A DNA stretch of 35,414 bases, from positions 1 through 35,414 of the forward strand of contig JAAFIC010000030.1 in assembly GCA_013298565.1 (NCBI GenBank). The letters run 5' to 3'. Shown in pieces: positions 7,912-18,482 of this stretch; position 1 is the stretch's first letter; each line of letters opens with the position of its first letter. The notes below the pieces were generated by a model, which was not told the DNA's origin, did not search any database, and saw only the letters and a program-made list of their open reading frames with translations. Made by a program: the position numbers and the translations under genes. The stretch comes from Alphaproteobacteria bacterium (GTDB lineage: Bacteria > Pseudomonadota > Alphaproteobacteria > Elsterales > Elsteraceae).

Positions 7912-7926
7912 TGTTATAACGTAACA
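7912..7926 (-). promoter_or_regulatory. Zur box candidate
   Basis: The sequence TGTTATAACGTAACA matches the core of the Zur consensus TGTTATANTATAACA at all but two specified positions and keeps both TGTTA/TAACA half-sites. Flanking AAAATT and AATTTTT extend the symmetry. It lies 25 bases upstream of the znuA-like start, where zinc-loaded Zur would block transcription. Confidence 0.72.
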
Positions 7927-8041
7927 ATTTTTAGAAACCAAAAACAAGAGGGGGATTTACCAGGGGGGAGGCTTATTTATCCTGGCAGGCCGCAGCGCTG
8001 TTTCCAGAACGCGCCAAACCGTGCAACAGCCCCCGCCGCCC

Positions 8042-8572
8042 TCATGTAAGTCTAAGGTTCAACTCAGCCACGGTGGCGTCTAGGGCGATAGAAGAGGCGT
8101 CATAGATGTCCGGCAATTGAGCGGCCCGCGCGGCAGCGCTGCCCCAATCATCGTGCCGCAGCGCCACAACGATTGCGCGGGCTTCTTGGGCCAATATTCC
8201 CATCCCCACGGCACCAGCGGTGCCGATCAGCGAATGGGCAGCACGGGCCAAAGCATCAGCGTGTTCAGCAACCAAAGCGGCTGAAACGGCGTCCAGCAAC
8301 TCCCGCGCCGTGCTGCGAAACTGCGCGAGAATGGCCGCGCAACCGCTCGGTGGGAGATAACGATAGAGTTCTGCCAGAACATTTGGGTCGATATAGGCTT
8401 CGTCCGAGGCCGTGGGCGGCCCCGCCGGTGGCTCTACCGCGTCCGCCAGCAGGCTGCCGAGCGCCAAGGCATAGTGCTTCTGCTCAAGGCTAAGATCGGT
8501 CGTCAGCAACAACTCCAAAACCCCGCGCGCGGCGGTTAGCCTGTCAGGCAGGATTTCTGGAAGAAACGCCAC
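8042..8572 (-). CDS. Hpt domain protein
   Basis: A 176-residue soluble protein. The second half carries a histidine-phosphotransfer four-helix bundle with AHSLIGTAGAVGMGILAQEA, where His113 is the likely phosphorylated residue; the usual Lys two residues after the His-x-Leu core is replaced by Ile. The first ~55 residues are a helical segment without a recognised domain (DLSLEQKHYALALGSLLADAV resembles a short sensor-histidine-kinase-like helix), linked by a Pro/Ala stretch. Such stand-alone Hpt proteins shuttle phosphoryl groups between a hybrid kinase and a response regulator. It starts six bases after the mscL stop on the same strand and is probably co-transcribed with it, though no functional link is obvious. 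Partner kinase unknown. Confidence 0.75.
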   Translation of the reverse strand: MAFLPEILPDRLTAARGVLELLLTTDLSLEQKHYALALGSLLADAVEPPAGPPTASDEAYIDPNVLAELYRYLPPSGCAAILAQFRSTARELLDAVSAALVAEHADALARAAHSLIGTAGAVGMGILAQEARAIVVALRHDDWGSAAARAAQLPDIYDASSIALDATVAELNLRLT

Positions 8573-8578
8573 CGCGTG

Positions 8579-8995
8579 TTACGGCTTCGGGCGAGACAAA
8601 AGGTCGCGAATCTCGCGCAGCAGCGCCACGTCTTCCGGCGTTGCGGCGGGCGGCGGTGGCGGGGCTTGGCGGCGCAGCTTGTTCACGGCTCTGATCACCA
8701 TAAACAGCACCCAGGCGACGATGAGGAAGTTGATCGAAATGGTCAGGAACTGGCCATAACCGATCACGGCCCCTTGCGCCTTGGCATCGGCATAGGAGGT
8801 GGCGGTGACGCCCCCCACCAGTGCTATGAAATAGTTCGAGAAATCCAGGCCCCCGGCGATCCAGCCGATAACGGGCATTAGCACATCTTCCACCATCGAG
8901 GTGACGATCTTGCCAAAAGCCGCGCCAATGATCACCCCGACGGCGAGATCAACCACATTGCCTTTTAGCGCAAATTCCCGAAACTCTTTGAGCAT
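8579..8995 (-). CDS. mscL: Large-conductance mechanosensitive channel MscL
   Basis: A 138-residue inner-membrane channel that opens under membrane tension to release solutes during osmotic downshock. The N-terminus ([20 protein letters not shown]) and first helix with [20 protein letters not shown] are the family signature; a second helix ([23 protein letters not shown]) and a C-terminal charged helix ([14 protein letters not shown]) follow a Pro-rich linker. The length matches the family. A GGGGGAG ribosome site precedes the start. The Hpt gene follows immediately downstream. Confidence 0.96.
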   Translation of the reverse strand: MLKEFREFALKGNVVDLAVGVIIGAAFGKIVTSMVEDVLMPVIGWIAGGLDFSNYFIALVGGVTATSYADAKAQGAVIGYGQFLTISINFLIVAWVLFMVIRAVNKLRRQAPPPPPAATPEDVALLREIRDLLSRPKP

Positions 8996-9097
8996 TCTAG
9001 TGCTCCCCCGCCATGCTATTCACTGACCACAGCTTATGCCAAGAGGGGGGCGCGAACCAGAGGGTATGCAATGCGGTTGGGCTAATTATTTGCACCT

Positions 9098-9124
9098 ATG
9101 CCCTAACGCGCTACTTTAGGGCAT
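9098..9124 (-). terminator. Hairpin downstream of the chemoreceptor gene
   Basis: A perfect 9-bp inverted repeat (ATGCCCTAA at 9098-9106 with TTAGGGCAT at 9116-9124, 9-base loop) lies 25 bases after the stop of the minus-strand chemoreceptor. There is no T run, so it may be a factor-assisted terminator or an mRNA 3' stabiliser. Confidence 0.35.
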
Positions 9125-9149
9125 CTGTCATGCCGTTGGCGGTCATGCG

Positions 9150-10874
9150 TCAGGCAGCGGCTTTTGGCGATAAGGTTGCACCATATTGACGTAGCTCACT
9201 TAATAAAGCCCCAACCTTTCGCATCAGCTTATTGGTTTGGTCGAGAACAGTATTTGATGAGTCTAAAACAATTCCAGCCTCAATTTCTGTTGCTTCGATA
9301 GCTCCGTTCACAGAAGCCGTTTTTTGGGCAACTGAAGTAGCGCTGTGATCAATTTGAAGAACCGTGCCAGCAATATCGCGCGTCACTTTGTTTTGATCCG
9401 TTACCGAGATCGAGATCGTATCGGCTGCCGCACTAATAAGGGTAATAGTTTGGCCGATACTGCGAACGGCACCGACAGCACTGGCGACAGCCCCCTGCAT
9501 TGAAGAAATTTGCTGATTAATGTCCTCGGTCGCCTTGGCGGTCTGACTGGCGAGATTCTTGACTTCCGAGGCAACAACGGCAAATCCTTTACCAGCCTCA
9601 CCCGCACGCGCGGCTTCAATCGTCGCATTCAGCGCGAGGAGATTTGTTTGCGCGGCGATAGCGCTGATAATACCAACAACATCGTTAATCCGTTGGGCGG
9701 CGCTACTCAGTCCTGTAATCGTCGCATCCGTGCGTTCCGCTTCCTCGACGGCTTGAGCCGCAACGGCCCGACTTTGAACAGACTGCTGTCCCACATCAGC
9801 GATCGAGCGTGTTAATTCTTCGATAGACGATGCCACACTTGTGATCCGCGCCGATGTATCAAACGAAATCACCGCGACTTCTTTCGATTGACTTTTTGTA
9901 TCGCCCAACCTGTGGGTCATGCCTTTGGCAACATGCGTTAAATCTGTGGAAGAACTAAGCAAGTTCTGTACCATTTCTTCAACGGCTTGTTCGATTTTAC
10001 CAGCAATATCATTCACAATTTCGCGTTGCTGATCTTGAGATTTCTGATCTTTAATTTCTTGATCTTGACGCAATTGCCGAACCGCACGCGCATTTTCGAC
10101 AAACACCTCAAGAGCGCGGGTCATCTGCCCGATTTCATCCCGACGTTTGGCACCAACGATCTTCACATCCAGATCTCCTTGAGCAAGAGCGCTCATGGCA
10201 CGCTCTATCCGCCGAATTCCCCGAGATATTTGTAAACCGATACCGAAACTTGCCGAAAAAGTAACTACTAAGGCGAAAACTGCGACATATACAATTAACG
10301 CCCGAACATCATTCGCGATAGATTGTGCACTTTCACTTTGCTTTATCATGTTTTGAATTGTTAAATTACGAAAACGCTCTAAGGGTTCGCGCAGCACGGC
10401 GTATTTTGCTGCCGCCGTCGTGATTAAAGGAGTTGCTAAAACTGGATTGCGTTGCGCCATATCAGTCGCCGCTTTCGCACTTATAATATATTCTTCAACT
10501 AATTTCGGAAGGGTTGCAATCAGATCTTGTTCCTCTTTGATAGGAGAGCTTTGCGAAGCCACATCTTGAACAATTTTTGTTACCAGGCTGAGGCGCGCGG
10601 TAATCAATGATTGAATTTTACCAATTTCTTCATCTGACCGTCCCAGTCGTTTCCATACGACAATACTAAACATATCAGATTGTGTGTCGGCGACTGCTTG
10701 TAGAAGCTCGTCCCCTCTAATCACCGATGGAATATCAACCTTAACAATCTGGTTGGTTGATTTTGTCTGTTGTTCAAGTCCAGACCAAACTGTAAAGCCA
10801 ATAGCAGCCAGAGCCATTACAAACAAAATTGGAGATATTAAAATTTTAATCTTAATTGAAAGGTTCTGTAACAT
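9150..10874 (-). CDS. Methyl-accepting chemotaxis protein, membrane-bound
   Basis: A 574-residue transmembrane chemoreceptor. A first membrane helix (about residues 10-30), a ~160-residue helical periplasmic sensor domain of four-helix-bundle type, a second membrane helix (about 190-214), a HAMP domain ending near [14 protein letters not shown], and a long cytoplasmic signalling coiled coil follow in order. The hairpin tip reads [20 protein letters not shown], which binds CheA and CheW, with [15 protein letters not shown] after it. It would report to the che operon at 19.6-25.3 kb. The periplasmic domain gives no ligand clue. Upstream on the same strand, 115 bases away, is a small secreted Cache-like protein that could be a ligand-binding partner. 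GC content is lower than in the flanking genes. Confidence 0.93.
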   Translation of the reverse strand: MLQNLSIKIKILISPILFVMALAAIGFTVWSGLEQQTKSTNQIVKVDIPSVIRGDELLQAVADTQSDMFSIVVWKRLGRSDEEIGKIQSLITARLSLVTKIVQDVASQSSPIKEEQDLIATLPKLVEEYIISAKAATDMAQRNPVLATPLITTAAAKYAVLREPLERFRNLTIQNMIKQSESAQSIANDVRALIVYVAVFALVVTFSASFGIGLQISRGIRRIERAMSALAQGDLDVKIVGAKRRDEIGQMTRALEVFVENARAVRQLRQDQEIKDQKSQDQQREIVNDIAGKIEQAVEEMVQNLLSSSTDLTHVAKGMTHRLGDTKSQSKEVAVISFDTSARITSVASSIEELTRSIADVGQQSVQSRAVAAQAVEEAERTDATITGLSSAAQRINDVVGIISAIAAQTNLLALNATIEAARAGEAGKGFAVVASEVKNLASQTAKATEDINQQISSMQGAVASAVGAVRSIGQTITLISAAADTISISVTDQNKVTRDIAGTVLQIDHSATSVAQKTASVNGAIEATEIEAGIVLDSSNTVLDQTNKLMRKVGALLSELRQYGATLSPKAAA

Positions 10875-10989
10875 TATTCCACCTCTTCTAACGATTTAAT
10901 TTGGCGACTCTGAATATCTGGAAGAGCCGCCAACTTATTTAGCAATAATCCCGGATAGACCGGATTATTGAGGGTATCATTTCGATAAA

Positions 10990-11451
10990 TTAGCGACAAA
11001 CTGTTAGCATTGTTTTCGGCTTTTCAATCCACTTAGAAAAACAACTATATTCATATTCTGTTTCTTTAGTGTAATGAGGCCAGAAATTTTGAGTGTACGC
11101 TCCGCCTTTATCGGCAGCCTCAGTAAACTCTTTTTCCATAAAACGACCTCGCAAATCTTGAAGTTGTTTCAGTTCCATACCGCTGAGTTCTGGGTATTTA
11201 TTATGAGCGGCGATCTTACTGTCGATGTAAAGGACAACTCCCATAGGGGTTGAGTTTAAGGAAGAGCTTTTGTTTTTTAATGCATCGACGGCAGCAGCAG
11301 GCCCTTTTTCCTTAACAAAATTTGTTAGCTCCACAACAACTTTCTGCAACTGACCATCATCACCGAAATCTGTTCCCGCGAGAACAGTGTGTGGGGCGAA
11401 AGCGAGAACTGCGATTGAAGCAACTCGCACAAAGGCATTCAAACGGAACAT
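10990..11451 (-). CDS. Secreted single-Cache-like domain protein
   Basis: A 153-residue exported protein. A signal peptide (FVRVASIAVLAFAPHTVLA, cleaved before GTDFGDD) precedes one domain. Its layout resembles a single Cache (sCache_2-like) sensor: a helix (VVVELTNFVKEKG), a strand with GVVLYIDSKIAAHNKYPEL, the SG-x-L...LQDLRGR turn, then EAADKGGAYTQNFWPHYT. The C-terminal 20 residues hold two cysteines that may form a disulfide. Cache domains normally form the extracellular part of chemoreceptors and kinases; here it is free-standing with no membrane anchor. It lies just upstream of a chemoreceptor gene on the same strand, so it may bind a ligand in the periplasm and present it to that receptor. 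Domain assignment is by pattern and moderately sure. Confidence 0.65.
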   Translation of the reverse strand: MFRLNAFVRVASIAVLAFAPHTVLAGTDFGDDGQLQKVVVELTNFVKEKGPAAAVDALKNKSSSLNSTPMGVVLYIDSKIAAHNKYPELSGMELKQLQDLRGRFMEKEFTEAADKGGAYTQNFWPHYTKETEYEYSCFSKWIEKPKTMLTVCR

Positions 11452-11659
11452 GCACTGTCTCCATAACGAGAATACTGAGTATGTTATGTTATCATCTCGC
11501 TTCCCTGTGAGAATAGCCTATTTCAATAAATCTAAAAAAATTAAACCATTCATTTAAAATGGCAATATCATTGTATGACGCAGAGATGTGCTTCACATAA
11601 TAAAAAACCGTTAAGAGATGTTTCGAGAAAAGGCCAAACTATCTTTGTGGTAGAATCGC

Positions 11660-11697
11660 CCCGACTGTGTTGGGGGTAGACTATCAGCACAGTCGGG
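11660..11697. repeat. Perfect 10-bp inverted repeat downstream of the amine oxidase gene
   Basis: CCCGACTGTG (11660-11669) pairs exactly with 11688-11697 across an 18-base loop. It lies 46 bases past the amine oxidase stop on the minus strand in an otherwise empty ~290-base AT-rich gap. No T run follows on either strand, so a classical terminator is unlikely; an mRNA-end hairpin or binding site is possible. Confidence 0.4.
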
Positions 11698-11742
11698 TCG
11701 TCACGGGTTTATGGGCAGGGTTTCACGGGTGAGAGCTGCATC

Positions 11743-13563
11743 TTAGGTTCCCGGAAAATAGCTGTAGGCGGCGGGATTAATAGATAGGGGGGTCAACCCA
11801 TTCGCATCTGGGTTTAGGGTGCCACCCGCTGAGACGATAACACCTGCTACCGCGTTCAGCGCGGTCTGAAGTCCACCTTCGATCCAACCCGACGTCCAGG
11901 CTAAGCAATCACCCGCCAAATACACGCCCGTATCTCGATTGGGGGCGAGACATTTCTGATAGTCGTAGAACATAGTCTGAACATAGGGGTCTTGGCCAGG
12001 TTGGCTTAACTTAAAGGCGCCGCTGAAATAGGGGGCGGATTGCCAATCGGCATATAGAATGTTACCCGGCCCGATGGGTTCTAAATTGGTCGCAAAAGCT
12101 GCATAATCTGGTCCCATTTCCGCGAGAAGAATCAGAAGCCCTTGATACAGAGCGACGGGATCGACCGCACCTCCAGCTTTAGAAATACCAAGTGCCTGCT
12201 GTTTTGTGGCATTATCTTCCCATGTGTAAGTAATAAAGCAAACGCCCGTGTTCTGCTCACCATAATCCAGAGTGTAGATCTGCTGGATGGCCGTATCAGA
12301 CAGCATAACCCGTGTGGCATTCGGGTTATTCGCCCAGTATTTTTCGATGCGAGCGGCGACTTTGATGGATGAAACGACATGGGTACGCTTTACGGCTTCA
12401 GCAGTGTCGGCTGAAAGTTGTGGTGTGTAAAGCGGGGATCGCGTTCCCGCCGAACTCGAAAACTGCGTGATATTCGTCTTCATTTCCATGGATCGCGTCG
12501 TCGTGGCGACAACAAGGCGCTGATATGGCCCGAAACTACCCGTCGGCCCCGTTAAGAAGAAGCCCGTTGAGATATGTTGGGTTAAATCATACTCAGAGAC
12601 GAGATTAATCGGTGTGTTGAGGTTGAGCGTAAAGTTATTAGGATATTGCGCGCTACACTGCTGCACAAGAGTGGCAGGGAGCGAGCGAATGCCAACTTGA
12701 AGGAAGTTCTGCGACGTTTCTAACTCATTGATAACAAGCCGCATGATTTCTGTAAAGCCAACCGCATAAAGCGGACCAAACCCGCCAGAACCAATCCCCA
12801 AAGCTCCAAACTTGTCGAAATCGGAGAAGGTCCAGGCCGTGACTCCGGGAATTTTATTTCCATCGGCACCTGTGAAAATATCAAACAAAGCACCATAAAA
12901 ACTGTTCTGGCCGAAAAGATTGATATACTGCTGCCAAGCGGCCGTTGCGGCGGCAGTATTTCCCTGCTTTAGCAGAGCGGTAATGGCAACCGCACTTTCT
13001 AAGACCGTATTTCCATTGCTATCTTTCAAACCTTCAGCGCAGAAAGCCCCCCAGCCGATGAAAACCGTTCCAAATCCAGGCGGATACGCGGCTTGAGAAC
13101 TCAGCCACTCATTGCTCGTACCTTTGTAAGAAACGAGCGTTTGAACAACCCCTGGATCGGGAAACGGCGGGAGCGATGCGATACCCCCCGGCGCGATTCC
13201 CAAAATTTCCAAGTACCAGTTCATAATAAACTCTGAGGGCGGAAAACGCATCGCCCCGAGTTCGGCTAGATCACGTGTTGCCCCCGGAAACAAAACAGAA
13301 TCGGCGCGCCCCCCGACTTGATCCAAGGCATCAAACAGATCAACCGTAGCGCCAGCGCGTAAAAGCTCATAGCTCGCGCAAGCACCAGAAACACCGGCAC
13401 CAATAACGGCAACACGTGTTCCTGCAGGAATAGTGCCAAGGGGCCGATTATAGCCACTGTTAAAAGACAACCATTGGTCGTATGAAAAGTTAGGTGTATC
13501 AATATAGGGATGGCTAGTGATGGCGTCGGCGGTTTTAAGCCGTATATTCGGGATATGAGCCAT
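11743..13563 (-). CDS. FAD-dependent amine oxidase / L-amino acid oxidase or monooxygenase family
   Basis: A 606-residue cytoplasmic flavoprotein. After a ~48-residue N-terminal extension there is a dinucleotide-binding fold (RVAVIGAGVSGACASYELLR, Gly-x-Gly-x-x-Gly at about 55-60) ending in the GGR motif near 84-86. The segment ELGAMRFPPSE holds Arg106, the position that binds the substrate carboxylate in L-amino acid oxidases and monooxygenases. Near the C-terminus VYLAGDCLAWTSGWIEGG is the second FAD-binding motif. The arrangement resembles bacterial tryptophan 2-monooxygenase and lysine 2-monooxygenase/oxidase; which amino acid is used is not clear. If tryptophan, it would feed indole-acetamide/auxin synthesis, but no amidase gene is nearby. 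An AGGAGG ribosome site lies 9 bases before the start. Transcribed alone as far as can be seen. Confidence 0.8.
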   Translation of the reverse strand: MAHIPNIRLKTADAITSHPYIDTPNFSYDQWLSFNSGYNRPLGTIPAGTRVAVIGAGVSGACASYELLRAGATVDLFDALDQVGGRADSVLFPGATRDLAELGAMRFPPSEFIMNWYLEILGIAPGGIASLPPFPDPGVVQTLVSYKGTSNEWLSSQAAYPPGFGTVFIGWGAFCAEGLKDSNGNTVLESAVAITALLKQGNTAAATAAWQQYINLFGQNSFYGALFDIFTGADGNKIPGVTAWTFSDFDKFGALGIGSGGFGPLYAVGFTEIMRLVINELETSQNFLQVGIRSLPATLVQQCSAQYPNNFTLNLNTPINLVSEYDLTQHISTGFFLTGPTGSFGPYQRLVVATTTRSMEMKTNITQFSSSAGTRSPLYTPQLSADTAEAVKRTHVVSSIKVAARIEKYWANNPNATRVMLSDTAIQQIYTLDYGEQNTGVCFITYTWEDNATKQQALGISKAGGAVDPVALYQGLLILLAEMGPDYAAFATNLEPIGPGNILYADWQSAPYFSGAFKLSQPGQDPYVQTMFYDYQKCLAPNRDTGVYLAGDCLAWTSGWIEGGLQTALNAVAGVIVSAGGTLNPDANGLTPLSINPAAYSYFPGT

Positions 13564-13842
13564 TTGTAGAACCTCCTGGGGCGTTTCACAAAAAAATCGT
13601 TACATTTAGTGCGCTATTATCTCGCCTTTAAGTTTACTTAAGAGCGGATTAGATGTTTTTCATTCAATGAAAATGCAGGGAGCGATACCTGGATCGCCCC
13701 TGACATTGAATTTTAACATTCTCTAGCTGACTACAGATGTAAGGATAATTTTTTTTCCCCGCAAAAGATAGTCAGAAGGGAAAATTCTGTTTTGACGATA
13801 TTTCCTTGGTAGTTTCAGCTTTCGCAACGCGCCCCTATCCTG

Positions 13843-15333
13843 TTATTGCCCTTGCGCGGCGGTGTAACCTGGCGTGCCGTTGAAGCGGTAGAGCATCTCC
13901 ATTTTAATTGCGGGCAAACCGGCTTGCGCCAGAGCCTGCATCAAGCCTGGCACCAGGGCAGGGGAAAGGCTCGCGTTGGGCGTCAGCATGAACCGGCAGC
14001 GCCAATGGTCGGTGCAGAACGTCTCGGCCCGCCCATTCGGCCAGACTTTGACCCCCCGGTTGGTGATGACCGCCAGGGAGAGGCCCGGCGTGGCGTGAGC
14101 GGCGCTTTGCACTGCTTTGGCCAGATCGTCCGGCGTGCCATCCGACCAATGCACGAAGAGATCGACGCCATCCATAGACTTGTCTGCTTTTGGCAACCGC
14201 GCGGGCGGCGGTGGTACGGCGGGCAGCGGTTGGCTTAAGCGCAGATCGAACTGTTGCGGCTGCTGACCGAGCCGGGCGATAACGGCCTCGGCAAACCCTT
14301 GTGTGCCAACGCAAACCTCCGAGCGGTCAGCCGCAAAAATGTCGGGCGTGTGAACCCCGTCTTCCAGAGTCCGCAACCAAGCGGCTTCGATACGGGCCGC
14401 GATGTGCGTTTGGCCGTTTTGGGCCAGCATCATAATAGCAGCGCAGAGCAGGCCGGAGGGGTTGGCCTTATCCTGCCCGGCAATATCGGGGGCCGAGCCG
14501 TGAATGGCTTCAAACAATGCGCCGTGACTGCCGATATTCGCCGATCCCGCCAGCCCGACGGACCCTGCGATTTCCGCCGCAACGTCCGACAAGATATCGC
14601 CGTAGAGGTTCGGCAGAATAATCAGCTTAAACCGCCCCGGCTGATCGGCCAGTCGCGCCGCGCCAATATCGACGATGAGATGTTCGGTCTTGATTGCCGG
14701 ATAGAGCGCCGAAATCTCGTCGAAGACCCGGTGAAACAGCCCATCGGTTAGTTTCATGATATTGTCTTTGGTGAAGCAGGAAACCTTATCGATCCCCGCC
14801 GCCGCCGCCACATCGAACCCATAGCGCACGATCCGTTCCGTGCCGGGGCGGCTGATGAGCTTAAGGCACTGCACCACCTCGTCGGTATGTTGATGCTCGA
14901 TTCCGGCGTATAAATCCTCCTCATTCTCGCGAATGATGATCACGTCCAAATCCGGGTGCCGGGTGGGTACAACGGGGTGCAGCGCCCGGCAGGGGCGGAT
15001 ATTGGCGAAGAGACCAAGGGTTTTCCGTAAGGTGACGTTAACGCTTTTATAGCCGCCGCCTTGGGGCGTCGTGATCGGGCCTTTTAGGAGCAGTTTTGTC
15101 CGGGCAAGGCTCGCCCACGCTTCGGCACCAATGCCCGTCGGCTCCCCCGAAAGGTACGCGCTCTCGCCAATCGTCACCACTTCCGGCGCGAGTTGCGCCC
15201 CCGCTGCGGCCAGAATAGCCAAGGTCGCCTGCATAATCTCGGGGCCGATACCATCGCCCGGCGCAATCGTTATGGGCAGCGGTAAGGTTCCGGTCGGGGG
15301 CAGGGCGGCGGTGGAAAGCGGATGTCCGTCCAT
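13843..15333 (-). CDS. icd: NADP-dependent isocitrate dehydrogenase, alphaproteobacterial/Thermus type
   Basis: A 496-residue enzyme converting isocitrate to 2-oxoglutarate in the citric acid cycle. The beta-decarboxylating dehydrogenase core is clear: ITIAPGDGIGPEIM near the start, KGPITTPQGGGYKSVNVTLR for substrate binding, IIIRENEEDLYAGIEH, CFTKDNIMKLTDGLF, and LPNLYGDILSDVAAEIAGS with the metal-binding Asp residues. A C-terminal extension of roughly 140 residues follows, as in the Thermus/Rickettsia-type isocitrate dehydrogenases. Met at 15333 is preferred because TAGGAGA lies 7 bases upstream; a longer frame to 15369 has no such site. The LysR gene is divergent and may control it. Confidence 0.87.
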   Translation of the reverse strand: MDGHPLSTAALPPTGTLPLPITIAPGDGIGPEIMQATLAILAAAGAQLAPEVVTIGESAYLSGEPTGIGAEAWASLARTKLLLKGPITTPQGGGYKSVNVTLRKTLGLFANIRPCRALHPVVPTRHPDLDVIIIRENEEDLYAGIEHQHTDEVVQCLKLISRPGTERIVRYGFDVAAAAGIDKVSCFTKDNIMKLTDGLFHRVFDEISALYPAIKTEHLIVDIGAARLADQPGRFKLIILPNLYGDILSDVAAEIAGSVGLAGSANIGSHGALFEAIHGSAPDIAGQDKANPSGLLCAAIMMLAQNGQTHIAARIEAAWLRTLEDGVHTPDIFAADRSEVCVGTQGFAEAVIARLGQQPQQFDLRLSQPLPAVPPPPARLPKADKSMDGVDLFVHWSDGTPDDLAKAVQSAAHATPGLSLAVITNRGVKVWPNGRAETFCTDHWRCRFMLTPNASLSPALVPGLMQALAQAGLPAIKMEMLYRFNGTPGYTAAQGQ

Positions 15334-15413
15334 TTTGGGATCTCCTAGGGGTGAGCGTTCGTTGGGCACATCCTGTTCAGGTTAAGATATTTAATGAAAT
15401 TGATAGTGTTGAA

Positions 15414-15439
15414 TGTTATCATCAAAAATAATGATAACA
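15414..15439. promoter_or_regulatory. Perfect inverted repeat at the LysR start, candidate operator
   Basis: TGTTATCAT (15414-15422) and ATGATAACA (15431-15439) are exact reverse complements separated by eight bases, in the T-N11-A style of LysR operators. The right arm contains the preferred start codon at 15431. Likely autoregulation; an mRNA hairpin hiding the start codon is the alternative. Confidence 0.5.
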
Positions 15440-16297
15440 CCGCATTCTCTTGATCCCGACCTGCTCGCGGCCTTTCGCGCTGTGGTAGAAACCGGCAATT
15501 TCACCCGCGCCGCCGAACGGTTGCGACGCAATCAATCGACCCTGTCGATGCAGATTAAACGCTTGGAAACTGCCGTCGGCGATCGGCTGCTGGAGCGTGG
15601 GGCCGGAACGGCCTTTAGGCTGACGGCGCGGGGGGAGATCGTGTTTACTTACGCGCGGCGGCTGCTGGCCTTGCAAGAAGAGGCTTTCGCGGCGCTCCGG
15701 GATGGCGATTTGCAGGGCACGGTGCGGCTGGGAACCCCGGAAGATTTTGCCACGGCGCATCTGCCGCAAGTGCTTGCCGATTTCGCCCGCTCCCATCCCC
15801 AGGTTGCGCTGGAAATCACCTGCGATCTCACTTTGAACCTGCTGGACCGCCTGGGGCGCGGCGAGTTCGATTTAGCGCTGATCAAGCGCGAACCAGCGGG
15901 GGACGCAGGCGGCGTGCCGGTTTGGCGCGAGCCGCTCGTGTGGGTCACGGGCGATGTCGATTTGCCGCGCCGGGCGGGGCCGCTGCCGCTGGCGCTATCC
16001 CCCCACCCTTGTGTCTATCGGCGGCGCGCGCTGGCAGCTTTGGGCGAATCGGGTAGGGCCTGGCGGCTGGCGTACACGTGCGAGTCCCTCGCAGGAACTC
16101 TGGCTGCTGTGCGGGCGGGCCTTGGAATTACTGTTTTGCCGCGCGATATGGTGCCGAGGGGGTTAATTCACCTCGATAGTGCGAGCGATCTTCCCCGTCT
16201 GGCCGAAACGGAAATTGCGCTCATCACTGCGCCCAATCCGTCGCGCCCGGCGCTGCGGCTGCGCGACCATATGATTGCGGCACTGGAGCGGGCGTAG
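15431..16297 (+). CDS. LysR-family transcriptional regulator
   Basis: About 288 residues. The N-terminal winged helix-turn-helix is standard (DLLAAFRAVVETGNFTRAAE, then RRNQSTLSMQIKRLETAVGD), followed by the linker helix and a periplasmic-binding-like effector domain beginning near GTVRLGTPEDFATAHLP. The effector domain has the usual GLGITVLPRDMV motif. Starts at 15431 and 15413 are both in frame and neither has a clear ribosome site; 15431 is preferred because the N-terminus then has the usual length. It is divergent from the isocitrate dehydrogenase gene with about 100 bases between, an arrangement in which LysR proteins often regulate the neighbour. The effector is unknown. Confidence 0.88.
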   Translation: MITPHSLDPDLLAAFRAVVETGNFTRAAERLRRNQSTLSMQIKRLETAVGDRLLERGAGTAFRLTARGEIVFTYARRLLALQEEAFAALRDGDLQGTVRLGTPEDFATAHLPQVLADFARSHPQVALEITCDLTLNLLDRLGRGEFDLALIKREPAGDAGGVPVWREPLVWVTGDVDLPRRAGPLPLALSPHPCVYRRRALAALGESGRAWRLAYTCESLAGTLAAVRAGLGITVLPRDMVPRGLIHLDSASDLPRLAETEIALITAPNPSRPALRLRDHMIAALERA

Positions 16298-16330
16298 TCC
16301 ACAAACTTGCATCGGTGAACGATCAACCCT

Positions 16331-16359
16331 CTTGAATCCCGAACCCGTCCAGCTTATCT
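16331..16359 (+). promoter_or_regulatory. RpoH (sigma-32) type heat-shock promoter of groESL
   Basis: CTTGAA at 16331-16336 and CTTATCT at 16353-16359, separated by 16 bases, fit the alphaproteobacterial heat-shock promoter pattern CTTGAA-N16/17-CYTATNT. The transcription start would fall just inside or before the CIRCE element. Confidence 0.7.
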
Positions 16360-16362
16360 GTC

Positions 16363-16389
16363 GTGGCACTCGCTGGGGGTGAGTGCTAA
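16363..16389 (+). promoter_or_regulatory. CIRCE element, HrcA operator
   Basis: The right arm GAGTGCTAA (16381-16389) is the perfect consensus. The left arm GTGGCACTC (16363-16371) keeps GCACTC but departs from TTA at its outer end. The spacer is exactly nine bases. HrcA binding here would repress groESL; overlap with the RpoH promoter region implies dual control. Confidence 0.85.
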
Positions 16390-16439
16390 ACCAAGGCTTC
16401 CCTCGGCCCTATCATCCGTCCCTTGAAGGAGGAGATCGC

Positions 16440-16730
16440 ATGTCTTTCCGTCCGTTGCATGATCGAGTTTTGGTGCGTCGTATCGAGCAGGAAGCAAAAA
16501 CCGCTGGCGGCATCATCATTCCCGATACCGCTAAAGAAAAGCCGCAGCAAGGTGAAGTGGTTGCTGTTGGTTCCGGCGTACGTAACGAAAAAGGCGAAAT
16601 GGTCGCGTTGGACGTTAAGGTCGGCGACCGTATTTTGTTCGGAAAATGGTCGGGATCGGAAGTCAAGCTCGGTAGCGAAGAGCTGCTGATCATGAAGGAA
16701 TCCGATATTCTTGGCGTTCTGGCTGCTTAA
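16440..16730 (+). CDS. groES: Co-chaperonin GroES
   Basis: A 96-residue, 10-kDa chaperonin subunit that caps the GroEL ring. The N-terminus [22 protein letters not shown], the mobile loop ([16 protein letters not shown]) and [16 protein letters not shown] are typical, and the length matches the family. The start at 16440 has AAGGAGG just upstream; an in-frame upstream Met at 16383 lies inside the CIRCE element and is rejected. groEL follows after 40 bases. Confidence 0.97.
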   Translation: MSFRPLHDRVLVRRIEQEAKTAGGIIIPDTAKEKPQQGEVVAVGSGVRNEKGEMVALDVKVGDRILFGKWSGSEVKLGSEELLIMKESDILGVLAA

Positions 16731-16758
16731 AGCGCCTACCCGCTTCCCCGATTTCTAG

Positions 16759-18414
<1,656 letters not shown>

Positions 18415-18439
18415 TCCCCCCACCGTCTTAAGTCTGAAG

Positions 18440-18474
18440 CCCCCGCCGGAGTCGTCCGGCGGGGGTTTTATTTT
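18440..18474 (+). terminator. Intrinsic terminator of groESL
   Basis: An 11-bp GC-rich perfect stem (CCCCCGCCGGA at 18440-18450 with 18455-18465, loop GTCG) is followed by TTTTATTTT. It lies 25 bases after the groEL stop and separates it from the convergent DUF3553 gene. Confidence 0.93.
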
Positions 18475-18482
18475 GGGGGGTG

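Noticed and set aside
11452-11742. Possible small gene in the AT-rich gap between the Cache-like and amine oxidase genes
   Set aside because: No frame with a ribosome site was seen; only an inverted repeat is supportable.
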